NCBI RefSeq assembly: GCF_946480385.1
Contig: NZ_CAMLJP010000016.1
Span: 4,639 to 68,638, forward strand
Length of the DNA stretch: 64,000 nucleotides
Direction: 5' to 3'
From: an uncultured Azospirillum sp.
GTDB lineage: Bacteria; Pseudomonadota; Alphaproteobacteria; Azospirillales; Azospirillaceae
Part shown: positions 25,340 through 34,554 of the stretch, one piece after another
Numbering within the stretch: position 1 is the stretch's first letter
Layout of the letters: the number at the start of each line of letters is the position of its first letter
Translations under genes and position numbers: made by a program
Notes under the pieces: generated by a model
The model's database searches: none
What the model saw: the letters and a program-made list of their open reading frames with translations, nothing else
What the model was told of the DNA's origin: nothing

Positions 25340-28300
25340 ATGCCGATCACCCGCATCAGCGTCGACAACCCGGTCTTCGCCACCATGATGATGGTGGCGC
25401 TGATGGTGCTCGGCCTCTTTTCCTACAACCGGCTGGGCGTCGACCTGTTTCCAGACGTCGATTTCCCGGTGGTGGTGGTCAGCACCAGCTATCCCGGCGC
25501 CAGCCCGGAGACGGTGGAGACCGACATCACCCGCCCGGTCGAGGATGCGATCAACACCATCGCCGGCATCAAGACTCTGACCTCGCGCTCCTATGAAGGC
25601 CAGTCGGTGGTGATCGCCGAGTTCGACCTGAAGACCTCCTCGGTCCAGGCGTTGCAGGACGTGCGCGAAAAGGTCTCGGCCATCCGGGCGACCTTCCGGG
25701 ACGAGGTGAAGGACCCGCAGATCACCCGCTTCAATCCGGACGACCAGCCGATCCTGTCCATCGCCGTCACCTCAGATCTGCGGTCCCTGCGCGACCTCAC
25801 CACCCTGACCGACCAGATCATCCTGAAGCGCCTGCAGAATGTCCGCGGCGTCGGCAAGGCGACCATCGCCGGCGGGGTGAAGCGCCAGATTCTGGTCCGC
25901 CTGAAGCCGGAAAAGCTGGAGGCGCTGAACGTCGGCGTCGACGAGGTGATCGCCACCGTCACCGGCGAGAATCAGGACGTTCCCGCCGGCACCGTCACCG
26001 GCCAGGGGCGGGAGCGCGTGGTGCAGGTGGAGGGGCGCGTCCGCAACCCGCGCGACCTGCTGGACCTGATCGTTGCCCGCCGCGGCAACAGCCCGGTGCG
26101 GCTGGGTCAGGTCGCCGAGGTGATCGACGGGCAGGAGGAACAGGACTCCGCAGCATTGCTGAACGGCAACCCGGCGCTGGCGGTCGACGTGGTGAAGGTC
26201 CAGGGCGCCAACACGGTGGAGGTCGCGCGCGGCCTGCAGGCGGCGATCGCGGATCTGCGGACCAACGGCTCCCTGCCGCCGGACGTGACGCTGGCGGTGG
26301 TGCGCGACAGTTCCCGCGGCATCACCAACTCGCTCAGCAACGTGCAGAAGACCCTGGTCGAGGGCGGCATCCTCACCATCCTGATCGTCATGGTCTTCCT
26401 CGGGTCCTGGCGCAGCACGGTCATCACCGCCCTGACCCTGCCGGTCGCCGTGCTCGGCACCTTCGGCATGCTGGCGGCGATGGGCTTCACGCTGAACATG
26501 ATGACGCTGATGGCGCTGTCGCTCGCCATCGGCATCCTGATCGACGACGCCATCGTGGTGCGCGAGAACATCATGCGCCACCTCGCCCGCGGCCAGGGCC
26601 ACCGGCAGGCGGCGCTCGACGGCACGGCGGAGATTGGGCTGGCGGTTCTGGCGACCACGCTGACCATCGTCGCGGTCTTTCTGCCGGTCGCCTTCATGGG
26701 CGGCATCATCGGCCGCTTCTTCCTGCAATTCGGCATCACCGTATCGGCGGCGGTGCTGATCTCGCTGTTCGTGTCCTTCACGCTTGACCCCATGCTGTCG
26801 AGCGTTTGGTACGACCCGGCGGCGCACGGCAAACACGGCCGCTCCATCTTCGGCCGCTTCGCGGCAGCGTTCGAGCGCGGATTCACCGCCGTCTCGCACG
26901 GCTATGGCCGGCTGCTGCGCTGGGGCCTGCGCCGGCGCTGGGTGGTGGTGATCGCGGCGCTGGCGATCTTCTTCGGCAGTTTCCTGCTGGTCCCACGCAT
27001 CGGCGTGGAGTTCGTCCCCGCCGCCGATCTGGGCGAGCAGATTGTCGAGGTGGAGACCCCCGTCGGCTCCTCGCTCGCCGCGACCACCGCCAAGACCAAA
27101 CAGGTCGAGGCGGCGATCCGCGAGTTCCCGGAAATCGCCTACACCTACAGCACCGTCAACACCGGCGTGTCGATCGGCCACAACCGCGGCAGCATCTATC
27201 TGCGCTACACTCCCATCGACCAGCGCAAGCGCTCGCCGAACGACCTCGCCCCGCTGCTGCGCCAGCGCCTGTCGGCGATCCCCGGCGTCACCATGGGCAT
27301 CGCTATCCCCGGCGTCGGCGGCGTGCAGAAGCAGATCCAGGTGTCGGTGCAGGGCCGCGACATCGCCGAACTGGACCGGCTGTCACAGAAGGTCATCGGC
27401 GCCATGCGCGCCATTCCCGGCTTCGTCGATGTCGACAGCACGCTGAAGGCGGCCAAGCCGACGCTCGCCGTCCGGCTGGAGCGCGACCTCGCCAGCGACC
27501 TCGGCATCAGCACCACCAAGGTCGCCGACACGCTGCGGCCGCTGTTCGCTGGCGACACGGTGTCGAGCTGGAAGGCGCCGGACGGCGAGAGCTACGACGT
27601 GCTGGTCCGCCTGCCGGAGGCCGCCCGCGCCGGCCGCGCCGACCTCGACCGCATCTATCTGTCGGGCGGGGTCGACGCCAACGGCACGCCGCGCATGATC
27701 CCGCTGTCCCAGGTGGCGGAGGTGACGACGACGCTCGGCGCTTCGCAGATCAACCGGCGCGATCTGCAGCGCGAGGTCAATGTCCAGGCCAACGTCCAGG
27801 GCCGCGCCGCCGGCGATGCCGGACGCGAGCTGCAGGCGGCTCTGGCGAAGATCGAGCTGCCGCCCGGCTACCGCATCGTCTTCGGCGGCTCCACCAAGGA
27901 CATCGCGGAGACCAGCGGCTACGCGGCGCAAGCGCTGGCGCTGGCCGTCATCCTGATCTACCTGATCCTGGCCTCGCAGTTCGGCAGCTTCCTGCAACCG
28001 CTCGCCATCATGGCTTCGCTGCCGCTGTCGCTGGTCGGCGTGTTCCTGGGCCTGCTGGTGGCGGGATCGACGCTGAACATCTTCAGCGCCATCGGCTTCA
28101 TCATGCTGATGGGTCTGGTCACCAAGAATGCCATCCTGCTGGTCGATTTCGCCAACCAAGCGCGCATGCGCGGCGCCAGCCTGCACGATGCGCTGGTGGA
28201 GGCCGGCATCATCCGCCTGCGCCCCATCGTGATGACCACCGCGGCGATGATCTTCGGCATGATCCCGCTGGCGCTCGGCATCGGCGAGGGCGCGCAGCAG

Positions 28301-28480
28301 CGGGCGCCGATGGCCCATGCGGTGATCGGCGGCCTCCTGTCCTCCACCATCCTGACGCTGCTGGTGGTGCCTGTGGCCCTGACCTATCTGGACGGGCTGT
28401 CGCGCCGGATGAAGCGCTGGTTCGCCCACACCGATCCCGACGCCCAACAGCATCCAGCGGGGCAGCATCCGGCGGAGTGA
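25340..28480 (+). CDS. RND efflux inner-membrane transporter (AcrB/MdtB-like)
   Basis: A 1046-residue proton-driven RND pump. The N-terminus MPITRISVDNPVFATMMMVA and the porter repeat FPDVDFPVVVVSTSYPGASP are typical of the HAE1 branch. TM4 carries the double Asp of the proton relay in AIGILIDDAIVVRENIMRHL. The second half repeats the fold (GLVTKNAILLVDFANQARM). Twelve spans and two large periplasmic loops are expected. The partner adaptor lies 15 nt upstream. Drug or metabolite specificity cannot be read. The stop is 3 nt from that of a convergent patatin gene. Confidence 0.93.
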   Translation: MPITRISVDNPVFATMMMVALMVLGLFSYNRLGVDLFPDVDFPVVVVSTSYPGASPETVETDITRPVEDAINTIAGIKTLTSRSYEGQSVVIAEFDLKTSSVQALQDVREKVSAIRATFRDEVKDPQITRFNPDDQPILSIAVTSDLRSLRDLTTLTDQIILKRLQNVRGVGKATIAGGVKRQILVRLKPEKLEALNVGVDEVIATVTGENQDVPAGTVTGQGRERVVQVEGRVRNPRDLLDLIVARRGNSPVRLGQVAEVIDGQEEQDSAALLNGNPALAVDVVKVQGANTVEVARGLQAAIADLRTNGSLPPDVTLAVVRDSSRGITNSLSNVQKTLVEGGILTILIVMVFLGSWRSTVITALTLPVAVLGTFGMLAAMGFTLNMMTLMALSLAIGILIDDAIVVRENIMRHLARGQGHRQAALDGTAEIGLAVLATTLTIVAVFLPVAFMGGIIGRFFLQFGITVSAAVLISLFVSFTLDPMLSSVWYDPAAHGKHGRSIFGRFAAAFERGFTAVSHGYGRLLRWGLRRRWVVVIAALAIFFGSFLLVPRIGVEFVPAADLGEQIVEVETPVGSSLAATTAKTKQVEAAIREFPEIAYTYSTVNTGVSIGHNRGSIYLRYTPIDQRKRSPNDLAPLLRQRLSAIPGVTMGIAIPGVGGVQKQIQVSVQGRDIAELDRLSQKVIGAMRAIPGFVDVDSTLKAAKPTLAVRLERDLASDLGISTTKVADTLRPLFAGDTVSSWKAPDGESYDVLVRLPEAARAGRADLDRIYLSGGVDANGTPRMIPLSQVAEVTTTLGASQINRRDLQREVNVQANVQGRAAGDAGRELQAALAKIELPPGYRIVFGGSTKDIAETSGYAAQALALAVILIYLILASQFGSFLQPLAIMASLPLSLVGVFLGLLVAGSTLNIFSAIGFIMLMGLVTKNAILLVDFANQARMRGASLHDALVEAGIIRLRPIVMTTAAMIFGMIPLALGIGEGAQQRAPMAHAVIGGLLSSTILTLLVVPVALTYLDGLSRRMKRWFAHTDPDAQQHPAGQHPAE

Positions 28481-28483
28481 AGG

Positions 28484-29566
28484 TCAGGCCAGTGCCGGCG
28501 ACCGGGCGGTGCCTTCCACGCCGACGGATTGCAGGTTCTCCTCCACCCAGCGTCCCGCCGCCTCGCGCCCGGCGTCGCGCAGCCAGTTGAGGAAGCTCCG
28601 GTCGGTCATCAACTTCGAATAGAGCCCTAAATCCTGCAAATGCTCGTCGGCACCGATCAGATGCAGGCGCGGAGCGTCGGGAAGGGCGGACAGGCAGCGC
28701 ATCTCCTGCAGCAGGGCGGCGTTGAAGGTGATCTGGTTCAGCCGGGCGGCAATGCCGGCCGGATCCTCCGGCGTGGTGGCGCAGGTGAAGGGGTTGATCG
28801 CCACCACCATCAGGTCGGCGCCGGGACAGGCCTCCGCCAGCGGCGACAGCGGCGGATTGGCGAGATAGCCGCCGTCCCAATAGTGCTGCCCGTCGATCCG
28901 CACCGCGCGGAACAGATGCGGCAGGCAGGCGGAGGCCAGCAGATGGTCGACCTGAAGCTCCGACTCGTCGAACAGCCGCAGGGCGCCGCTGCGCACATTG
29001 GTGGCGCTGACGAACAGCCGCAGCCCGCTCCGCCGGATCAGGTCGGGCTCCACCATCTCCGCCAGCAATCCGCGCAGCGGGTGGAAATCGGCAGCCTGCG
29101 TCTGGTAGGGGGTGACCCAGCGCCGCGCCCAGTCCAGCAGATGGGTCCCCGGCGCGTGATCGACGTTCCAGCGGCCGAGCAGCCGGTCGGTCACGCTCGG
29201 CCGGATCGGCCCCAGCCGGCCGGCGGCGCTCACCCGCTCCCAGAAATTCGCCAGTTCGGCGCGGGCGCCGTCGCGACCGCCCCTTGCCCAGCCCTGCACG
29301 AGCATCGCCGCGTTCATCGCTCCGGCACTTGCACCGCTGCCCCCGACCAGCCGGATGTCCTCCTCCAGCAGCCGGTCGAGCACGCCCCAGGTGAAGGCGC
29401 CATGCGCGCCGCCGCCCTGCAACGCCAGCGCCAGCGTCGGCTTGGGCCACGGCAGGGCCAGCATCGGCCCGGGCCCCGACTGCTCCAGCGGTTCGGCCGG
29501 CAGAGCGCGCGGCGCCGGCTTCGCCCCGCCGCGCATGCGGTTCCACAGCCTTCGGATCATGGTCAT
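28484..29566 (-). CDS. Patatin-like phospholipase, second type
   Basis: A 360-residue patatin with an N-terminal basic extension (about 40 residues), the oxyanion loop LQGGGAHGAFTWGV (49-62), nucleophile elbow GASAG with S80 and dyad D231 in WDGGYLANPP. It is closer to the long bacterial patatins with HLFRAV and YWDGGY motifs than to the RssA-type one at 2.7 kb. No signal peptide is seen. Start ATG 29566 precedes a second Met 6 nt on. It is convergent with the RND operon. Similar proteins in rhizobia and relatives occur next to polyhydroxybutyrate genes, but none are here. Confidence 0.88.
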   Translation of the reverse strand: MTMIRRLWNRMRGGAKPAPRALPAEPLEQSGPGPMLALPWPKPTLALALQGGGAHGAFTWGVLDRLLEEDIRLVGGSGASAGAMNAAMLVQGWARGGRDGARAELANFWERVSAAGRLGPIRPSVTDRLLGRWNVDHAPGTHLLDWARRWVTPYQTQAADFHPLRGLLAEMVEPDLIRRSGLRLFVSATNVRSGALRLFDESELQVDHLLASACLPHLFRAVRIDGQHYWDGGYLANPPLSPLAEACPGADLMVVAINPFTCATTPEDPAGIAARLNQITFNAALLQEMRCLSALPDAPRLHLIGADEHLQDLGLYSKLMTDRSFLNWLRDAGREAAGRWVEENLQSVGVEGTARSPALA

Positions 29567-29700
29567 GATCGGCAGGTCCCCATTTCTTATGCTGCATCGC
29601 AACATGAGAAGAGGCTTCAGTGTCGGCAAGGGGGTATGCCATTGGAAAGCGGCCCCGACATGCACTAAGTAGGCGCACACCCTGACGCCGAGTTGCCCGC

Positions 29701-30510
29701 TTGCCCATCATCATCCCGATCACAGACTCCGAGGATCCGCGCATCGAGCCCTACCGCGACGTGCGGGAGCGCGACCTCGTCGGCCGTGACGGGCTGTTCA
29801 TCGCCGAGGGGGCGGTGGTGGTGCGCAGCCTCGTCCAGTCCAGCCGCTATCGCGCCCGTTCGCTGCTGATCGCCGACAAGCGGGCGACGGCGCTGGAGCC
29901 GATGCTGGCGGTGCTGCCTGCGGACACCCCCGTCTTTACCGCCACGCAAGCGGTGCTCGACCGCATCGCCGGCTTTCCGCTGCATCGCGGCATCCTGGCC
30001 GTCGGCGAGAAGACCGACGTGCCGAGCGCGGCCGATCTGCTGGATGCCTGCGGCCCGGTCGCCCGGATCGTCATGCTGTTCGGCATCGGCAATCACGACA
30101 ACATGGGTGGCATCTTCCGCAATGCCGCCGCCTTCGGCGCCGATGCGGTGATCCTCGATCCCGGCTGCTGCGATCCGCTCTACCGCAAGGCGATCCGCGT
30201 GTCGGTGGGGGCGACCCTGCTGGTGCCGACGGCAAGGCTCGGCGCCGATGAGGACCCGCTCGCCCTGCTCGACCGCTTCGGGTTCGAAGCGGTTGCGCTC
30301 AGCCCCGCCGGTGCCGAGACGCTGGCCGCCCTGCCCCCGCCCCGCCGCGCCGCCCTGCTGTTCGGCTCGGAGGGGCCGGGCCTGCCGCCTGCCCTGCTGG
30401 CCCGCGCCCGCAGCGTGCGAATTCCGATGGCCGGCGGTTTCGATTCCCTCAACGTGGCGACCACCAGCGGCATCGTGCTGCACCACATCGCCTCCGGACA
30501 GGCTTCATGA
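29701..30510 (+). CDS. SpoU/TrmH family RNA 2'-O-methyltransferase
   Basis: A 269-residue SPOUT methyltransferase. The knot motifs are visible: FGIGNHDNMGGIFRNAAAFG (motif 1), LLFGSEGPGLPP (motif 2) and IPMAGGFDSLNVATTSGIVL (motif 3). The N-terminal 100 residues form a substrate-binding L30e-like domain. The start appears to be TTG at 29701, without a strong ribosome binding site. The stop overlaps the start of a SUV3-type helicase (ATGA), so the two are probably coupled. It could modify tRNA (TrmH) or 23S rRNA (RlmB); the sequence alone does not decide. Confidence 0.88.
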   Translation: MPIIIPITDSEDPRIEPYRDVRERDLVGRDGLFIAEGAVVVRSLVQSSRYRARSLLIADKRATALEPMLAVLPADTPVFTATQAVLDRIAGFPLHRGILAVGEKTDVPSAADLLDACGPVARIVMLFGIGNHDNMGGIFRNAAAFGADAVILDPGCCDPLYRKAIRVSVGATLLVPTARLGADEDPLALLDRFGFEAVALSPAGAETLAALPPPRRAALLFGSEGPGLPPALLARARSVRIPMAGGFDSLNVATTSGIVLHHIASGQAS

Positions 30511-32705
30511 CCGACGACACTCCCACGCCCGCCGACCCGCATCTGGTCCACGACCTCGCCGTCGCCCATCCAGAGGTGACGACGCTGGGGGCCGCCGGCG
30601 TGCTGCGGATGCATGACGCCGAGGCGCGCGGTCTGGTGCCGCTCGGGCTGCCGCTGCCGAAGGGAAAGCGCGACCTGCTGGTCCCGGCGGAGCGTCGCGA
30701 GGCCGTCCTGCTGGAGATCACCGGCCGCATCGACCGCGCCCACCGTCGCGACGCGCTTCTGGCCCAGGGCCGCCGCGCGCTGGCCGGAACCCACACCGCG
30801 TTGCTGTCCTGCGAGGACCGCACCCGCGTCCGCGCCGTCCGCGGCGACGACCTTCCCTGGCCCGGCATGGCCCCGGCCATCCGCCTGCAAGCCTCCCGGA
30901 CCTTCGATGCGCTGGAACTGTCTGACCTGTCCGACGCCGAGCTGTCGGCCCGGCTCGACCATGACCCAGCCCTGCGCACCGCCCTGGACGACGCGCTGTC
31001 CCGCGTCGCCGCCCGCTTGCGCGGTCTGGCGGAGCGGGCCGGCGACGATCCCGACTGGGGCTTCGCCAGCCTCGCCGAGCGGCTGGGCAAGGCCGCCCGC
31101 AACCGTACGGACGCTGAAGAACTGCTCGACCGCTGGGACCGCGAGTATGACCAGTGGCGCCGCGACCGGGCGGAGGCGCGCGGCCGGCTCTATGTCGATC
31201 GCCATTTCGACTTCTCCCGCTTCGAACGGCTGTTTCCGGTGGCGCGCGGCATGAACCGCAAGCTGGTGCTGGTGATCGGCCCGACCAACTCCGGCAAGAC
31301 CCACCGCGCCATCACCGCGCTGCGCGAGGCGCGCGACGGCGTCTATCTCGCGCCGCTGCGCCTGCTGGCGCTGGAGGTGATGGAGCGGCTGAACGCCGAG
31401 GGCACCCCCACCACCCTCATCACCGGCGAGGAGGAAATCCGCACCCCCGGCGCCCGCCACACCGCCTCCACCATCGAGGTGATGGACCCCGACCGCCCGG
31501 TCGAGGTCGCGGTGATCGACGAGATCCAGATGCTGGCCGACCCGGCACGCGGCTGGGCCTGGACCGCCGCGCTGATGGGCGTGCCGGCCGAAACCGTCTA
31601 CATCCTCGGCGCACCGGAGGTCCGTCCGCTGGTGGAGCGCGCCGCTGCCCATCTTGGCGAGGCGCTGGAGGTGGTGGAACTCGACCGCAAGACCCCGCTG
31701 TCGATGCTGGACCGCCGGCTGGAGTGGGCGGAGGTGGAACGCGGCGACGCCCTGATCGCCTTCTCCCGCCGCGAGGTGCACAGCGTCCGCGACACGCTGC
31801 TGGCGCAAGGTCTGTCGGTCGCCGCCATCTATGGCGCGCTGGCCCCGGCGGTGCGGCGGCGCGAGGCGGCGCGTTTCCTGGCCGGCGAGGCCGACGTGGT
31901 GGTGGCGACGGATGCCATCGGCATGGGGCTGAACCTGCCCTGCCGACGCGTGCTGTTCACCGCGCTGGAGAAGTTCGACGGCAGCAGCGTCCGCCCGCTG
32001 ACCGCGACGGAGGTGAAGCAGATCGCCGGCCGCGCCGGCCGCTTCGGCCAGTTCGAGGAGGGGCATTTCGGCGTCATCGCCCGCGGCACGCCCGCCGCGT
32101 TGAAACGCCTGCTGGAGGCGCCGGACCGCCGCCTGTGCGCCGACGCCCCCCTGCCCGTCCGCCCGACCCGCGCCATGCTGGCCCGCCTTGCCAGCCACAT
32201 CGACAGCGGCGAGACCCGCCTGCTGGTGGAGTGCTTCGGTAGCGCCGCCACCGCCGGCTCCCCCTTCCGGCTGGCCGACCTGTCGGCGCTGCGCCGTGCC
32301 GCGCCGATGCTGGACTCGCGGCGGCTGGCGCTCGCCGCCAAGCTCGACCTGCTGCTGGCCCCCGCCGATCTGGAGGAGCCGGAGGACGCCAAGGTCTTCG
32401 CCGCTATCCTCAGCGCGGTGGAGGCGGGGGAGGTGCTGCCGCTCGCCCGGCTGATCCCGGCGCGGTTCGACGGGCTGGCCGCCGATGTGCTGGAAGCGGC
32501 GTCGCGCGCCTGCGACCTCTATTTCTGGGCCTCGCGCAAATTCCCCGACGCCCTGCCCGACCGGGAGCGTGTGCGCAGCGCCCGCGACGCCATCGGCCAG
32601 CGCCTGTCCGAAGCGCTCGCCTCGCGCGCCCGCCGCCGCGAGCCGCCGCCCGCCGCCGGTTTCCGCGGCGCCCCGCGCAAACGTTTCGGCCCGCGCCGGC
32701 GCTGA
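30507..32705 (+). CDS. SUV3-type DExH-box RNA helicase
   Basis: A 732-residue helicase resembling mitochondrial SUV3, the ATPase of the mitochondrial RNA degradosome; alphaproteobacterial members are its bacterial kin. Residues 1-250 are a helical extension. The core has Walker A GPTNSGKTHRA (from G258), the motif APLRLLALEV, the SUV3-like box DEIQM (from D338) and motif VI QIAGRAGRFG (from Q505). After about residue 560 come a SUV3-type C-terminal helical region and a basic tail (RGAPRKRFGPRRR) suited to RNA contact. It overlaps the SPOUT methyltransferase gene by 4 nt. The link suggests a joint role in rRNA or structured RNA processing. Confidence 0.9.
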   Translation: MTDDTPTPADPHLVHDLAVAHPEVTTLGAAGVLRMHDAEARGLVPLGLPLPKGKRDLLVPAERREAVLLEITGRIDRAHRRDALLAQGRRALAGTHTALLSCEDRTRVRAVRGDDLPWPGMAPAIRLQASRTFDALELSDLSDAELSARLDHDPALRTALDDALSRVAARLRGLAERAGDDPDWGFASLAERLGKAARNRTDAEELLDRWDREYDQWRRDRAEARGRLYVDRHFDFSRFERLFPVARGMNRKLVLVIGPTNSGKTHRAITALREARDGVYLAPLRLLALEVMERLNAEGTPTTLITGEEEIRTPGARHTASTIEVMDPDRPVEVAVIDEIQMLADPARGWAWTAALMGVPAETVYILGAPEVRPLVERAAAHLGEALEVVELDRKTPLSMLDRRLEWAEVERGDALIAFSRREVHSVRDTLLAQGLSVAAIYGALAPAVRRREAARFLAGEADVVVATDAIGMGLNLPCRRVLFTALEKFDGSSVRPLTATEVKQIAGRAGRFGQFEEGHFGVIARGTPAALKRLLEAPDRRLCADAPLPVRPTRAMLARLASHIDSGETRLLVECFGSAATAGSPFRLADLSALRRAAPMLDSRRLALAAKLDLLLAPADLEEPEDAKVFAAILSAVEAGEVLPLARLIPARFDGLAADVLEAASRACDLYFWASRKFPDALPDRERVRSARDAIGQRLSEALASRARRREPPPAAGFRGAPRKRFGPRRR

Positions 32706-32819
32706 ACATCCCAAATGGTTCCCGGCGAAATTCGCGCGCATGGCACTGCTGCACCGCGAACGAAGTGACCGACGCGCTGTTCTGAACTGGACCTGCCTTG
32801 GCGGAGCGCCCACATCGAT

Positions 32820-32853
32820 AGATAACGCCTATCTCGATGTTAGAATACATCGA
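32820..32853. promoter_or_regulatory. Two nested inverted repeats upstream of mntH
   Basis: AGATA-5-TATCT (32820-32834) is followed directly by TCGATGT-6-ACATCGA (32834-32853). They occupy an AT-rich stretch 83-116 nt before the mntH GTG. The arrangement fits one or two dimeric regulators; a manganese regulator (MntR or Mur) is the natural guess, but neither arm matches a consensus I can quote. Confidence 0.45.
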
Positions 32854-32935
32854 TTGGACGCTATCGAAATACCCTGCCATGTTGCATCGGCAGCCAAGCC
32901 TCTGGCCGCCATCGGACCGTTCAGGAGCAACCGGC

Positions 32936-34225
32936 GTGAAGACCGCATCCCCCACCACCGCCGATTCCGTCCGCACCGCCGCCCCGGCGGGCGGGCGCCG
33001 CTTCTGGACCATGCTCGGCCCCGGCTTCGTGGTGGCGGTCGGCTACATGGACCCCGGCAACTGGGCGACGGACATCGCGGCAGGCTCCAGCTTCGGCTTC
33101 GCGCTGCTGTCGGCGGTGCTGATCGCCAGCCTGGCCGGCATCTTCCTGCAGGGGCTGATCGTCCGGCTGACTCTGGCGACCGGCACCGATCTGGCCCGGT
33201 TGATCCGCCGGCGCTTCTCGCGCCCGGTGGCGATGCTGGTGTGGGCGGTGTCGGAACTGGCAATGATCGCCACCGATCTAGCCGAATTGTTGGGAAGCGC
33301 CATCGCGCTGAAGCTGCTGTTCGGCATCCAGATCATGGACGGCGTGGTGATCTCCGCCGTGCTGACCTTCGGCATCCTGGCCCTGCCCGGCGCCCGGGGA
33401 CGCTCCCCCGAACTGGTCGTCGGCGCGCTGATGAGCGTGGTGGTGGTCTGCTTCGCCTGGGAGCTTGTGATCGCCCGCCCCGCCCCCGCCGCCCTGCTGG
33501 CCGGCCTGATGCCCAGCGTCGAGTTGGCCCGCGATCCGGAGATGCTGTACCTGTCGCTGGGCATCATCGGCGCCACCGTCATGCCGCACAACCTGTTCCT
33601 GCACTCCGGTCTGGTGCGGGCGCGACTGGCCGAGGTGAAGACGGAGGAGGAGCGCCGGCAGGCCGCCCGCTGGCTGACCATCGACCTGTCGACCGCGCTG
33701 GCGCTGGCCGGTCTGGTCAACGGCGCCATCCTGGCGGTTGCCGCCGTCGCCTTCCAGGGGGCCGGAGCCGGCAGCGCTCCCGGCATCGAGGACGCGCACG
33801 CCCTGCTGGGCAGCAGCATCGGCGGGGTCGCCGCGCTTGTCTTCGCCATCGCCCTGCTGGCCGCCGGCCAAAGCTCCACCACCACCGGCACCATGGCCGG
33901 GCAGATGGTGACGGAAGGCTTCCTGAATCTGCGGCTGCGCCCGATCACCCGTGCGCTGATCACCCGCGGCGCCTCGCTGATCCCGGCGCTGGCGGTTCTG
34001 GGCAGTGCCGGCGACGGTGCGGTGGACGGGTTGCTGGTGCTGAGTCAGGTGGTGCTGGCGCTGACCCTGCCCTTCATCCTGATCCCGATGCTGTTGCTGC
34101 TGCGCAACGACAAGCTGATGGGCGGGCTGGCGATGGCGCCGCTGACCCTGCGGCTGGCCAGTCTGACGGTGCTGGTGCTGACCGGCCTGTCCGGCTGGCT
34201 GGCCGGCACCACCGCGATGGTGTGA
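32936..34225 (+). CDS. mntH: Nramp family divalent metal (Mn2+/Fe2+) transporter
   Basis: MntH imports Mn2+ or Fe2+ with protons across the inner membrane. The 429-residue protein has the first-helix metal motif DPGNWATD (from D39) and the helix-6 motif MPHNLFLHS (M216-N219 region), both intact, in an 11-span framework. The start is GTG at 32936 with AGGAG at 8 nt; an earlier ATG at 32837 falls inside the inverted repeats and would add unrelated residues. slyX follows after 83 nt. Confidence 0.9.
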   Translation: MKTASPTTADSVRTAAPAGGRRFWTMLGPGFVVAVGYMDPGNWATDIAAGSSFGFALLSAVLIASLAGIFLQGLIVRLTLATGTDLARLIRRRFSRPVAMLVWAVSELAMIATDLAELLGSAIALKLLFGIQIMDGVVISAVLTFGILALPGARGRSPELVVGALMSVVVVCFAWELVIARPAPAALLAGLMPSVELARDPEMLYLSLGIIGATVMPHNLFLHSGLVRARLAEVKTEEERRQAARWLTIDLSTALALAGLVNGAILAVAAVAFQGAGAGSAPGIEDAHALLGSSIGGVAALVFAIALLAAGQSSTTTGTMAGQMVTEGFLNLRLRPITRALITRGASLIPALAVLGSAGDGAVDGLLVLSQVVLALTLPFILIPMLLLLRNDKLMGGLAMAPLTLRLASLTVLVLTGLSGWLAGTTAMV

Positions 34226-34308
34226 GCGGAAAGGCACCTCGACCCGGACCGGGGAATGGTCCATCTTGCGGCCCGTTCCCCATCTTCCCTTTCCCTGTCC
34301 GGTGCCCA

Positions 34309-34521
34309 ATGGATCCCGCTCTCGAACAACGTCTCGCCGATCTGGAAAGCCGCCTCGCCCATCACGAGCGCATGGCTGAGGAGATGTCCGAGGTCATCTT
34401 CGCCCAGGGCCAGACCATCGACCGCCTGACCGCACAGGTGAAGCGCATGCGCGACCGGGTGGAGGCGGCGGAATATGCCATCTCCTCCCCGCAGGACGAC
34501 CGGCCGCCACCACATTATTGA
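34309..34521 (+). CDS. slyX: SlyX-like small coiled-coil protein
   Basis: A 70-residue protein, MDPALEQRLADLESRLAHHE at the start, followed by TIDRLTAQVKRMRDRV and a tail ending in PPPHY. The heptad-rich helix and the Pro-Pro-His-Tyr end are hallmarks of the SlyX family. Its function is unknown in all bacteria, to my knowledge. It follows mntH on the same strand and ends at a stem-loop. Confidence 0.85.
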   Translation: MDPALEQRLADLESRLAHHERMAEEMSEVIFAQGQTIDRLTAQVKRMRDRVEAAEYAISSPQDDRPPPHY

Positions 34522-34527
34522 GGGGGC

Positions 34528-34553
34528 GGATGGGGGCATCGCTGCCCCCATCC
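34528..34553. terminator. Stem-loop between slyX and copA
   Basis: An 11-bp stem (GGATGGGGGCA with its complement) and a 4-nt loop lie between the two convergent stops. There is no T-run, so it may act as a shared weak terminator or a 3'-end stabiliser. Confidence 0.55.
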
Positions 34554-34554
34554 C

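Noticed and set aside
25772..28468. Two long open frames (469 and 361 codons) on the minus strand inside the RND pump gene
   Set aside because: Both are His/Gln/Arg-rich antisense frames of a clear AcrB-like gene.
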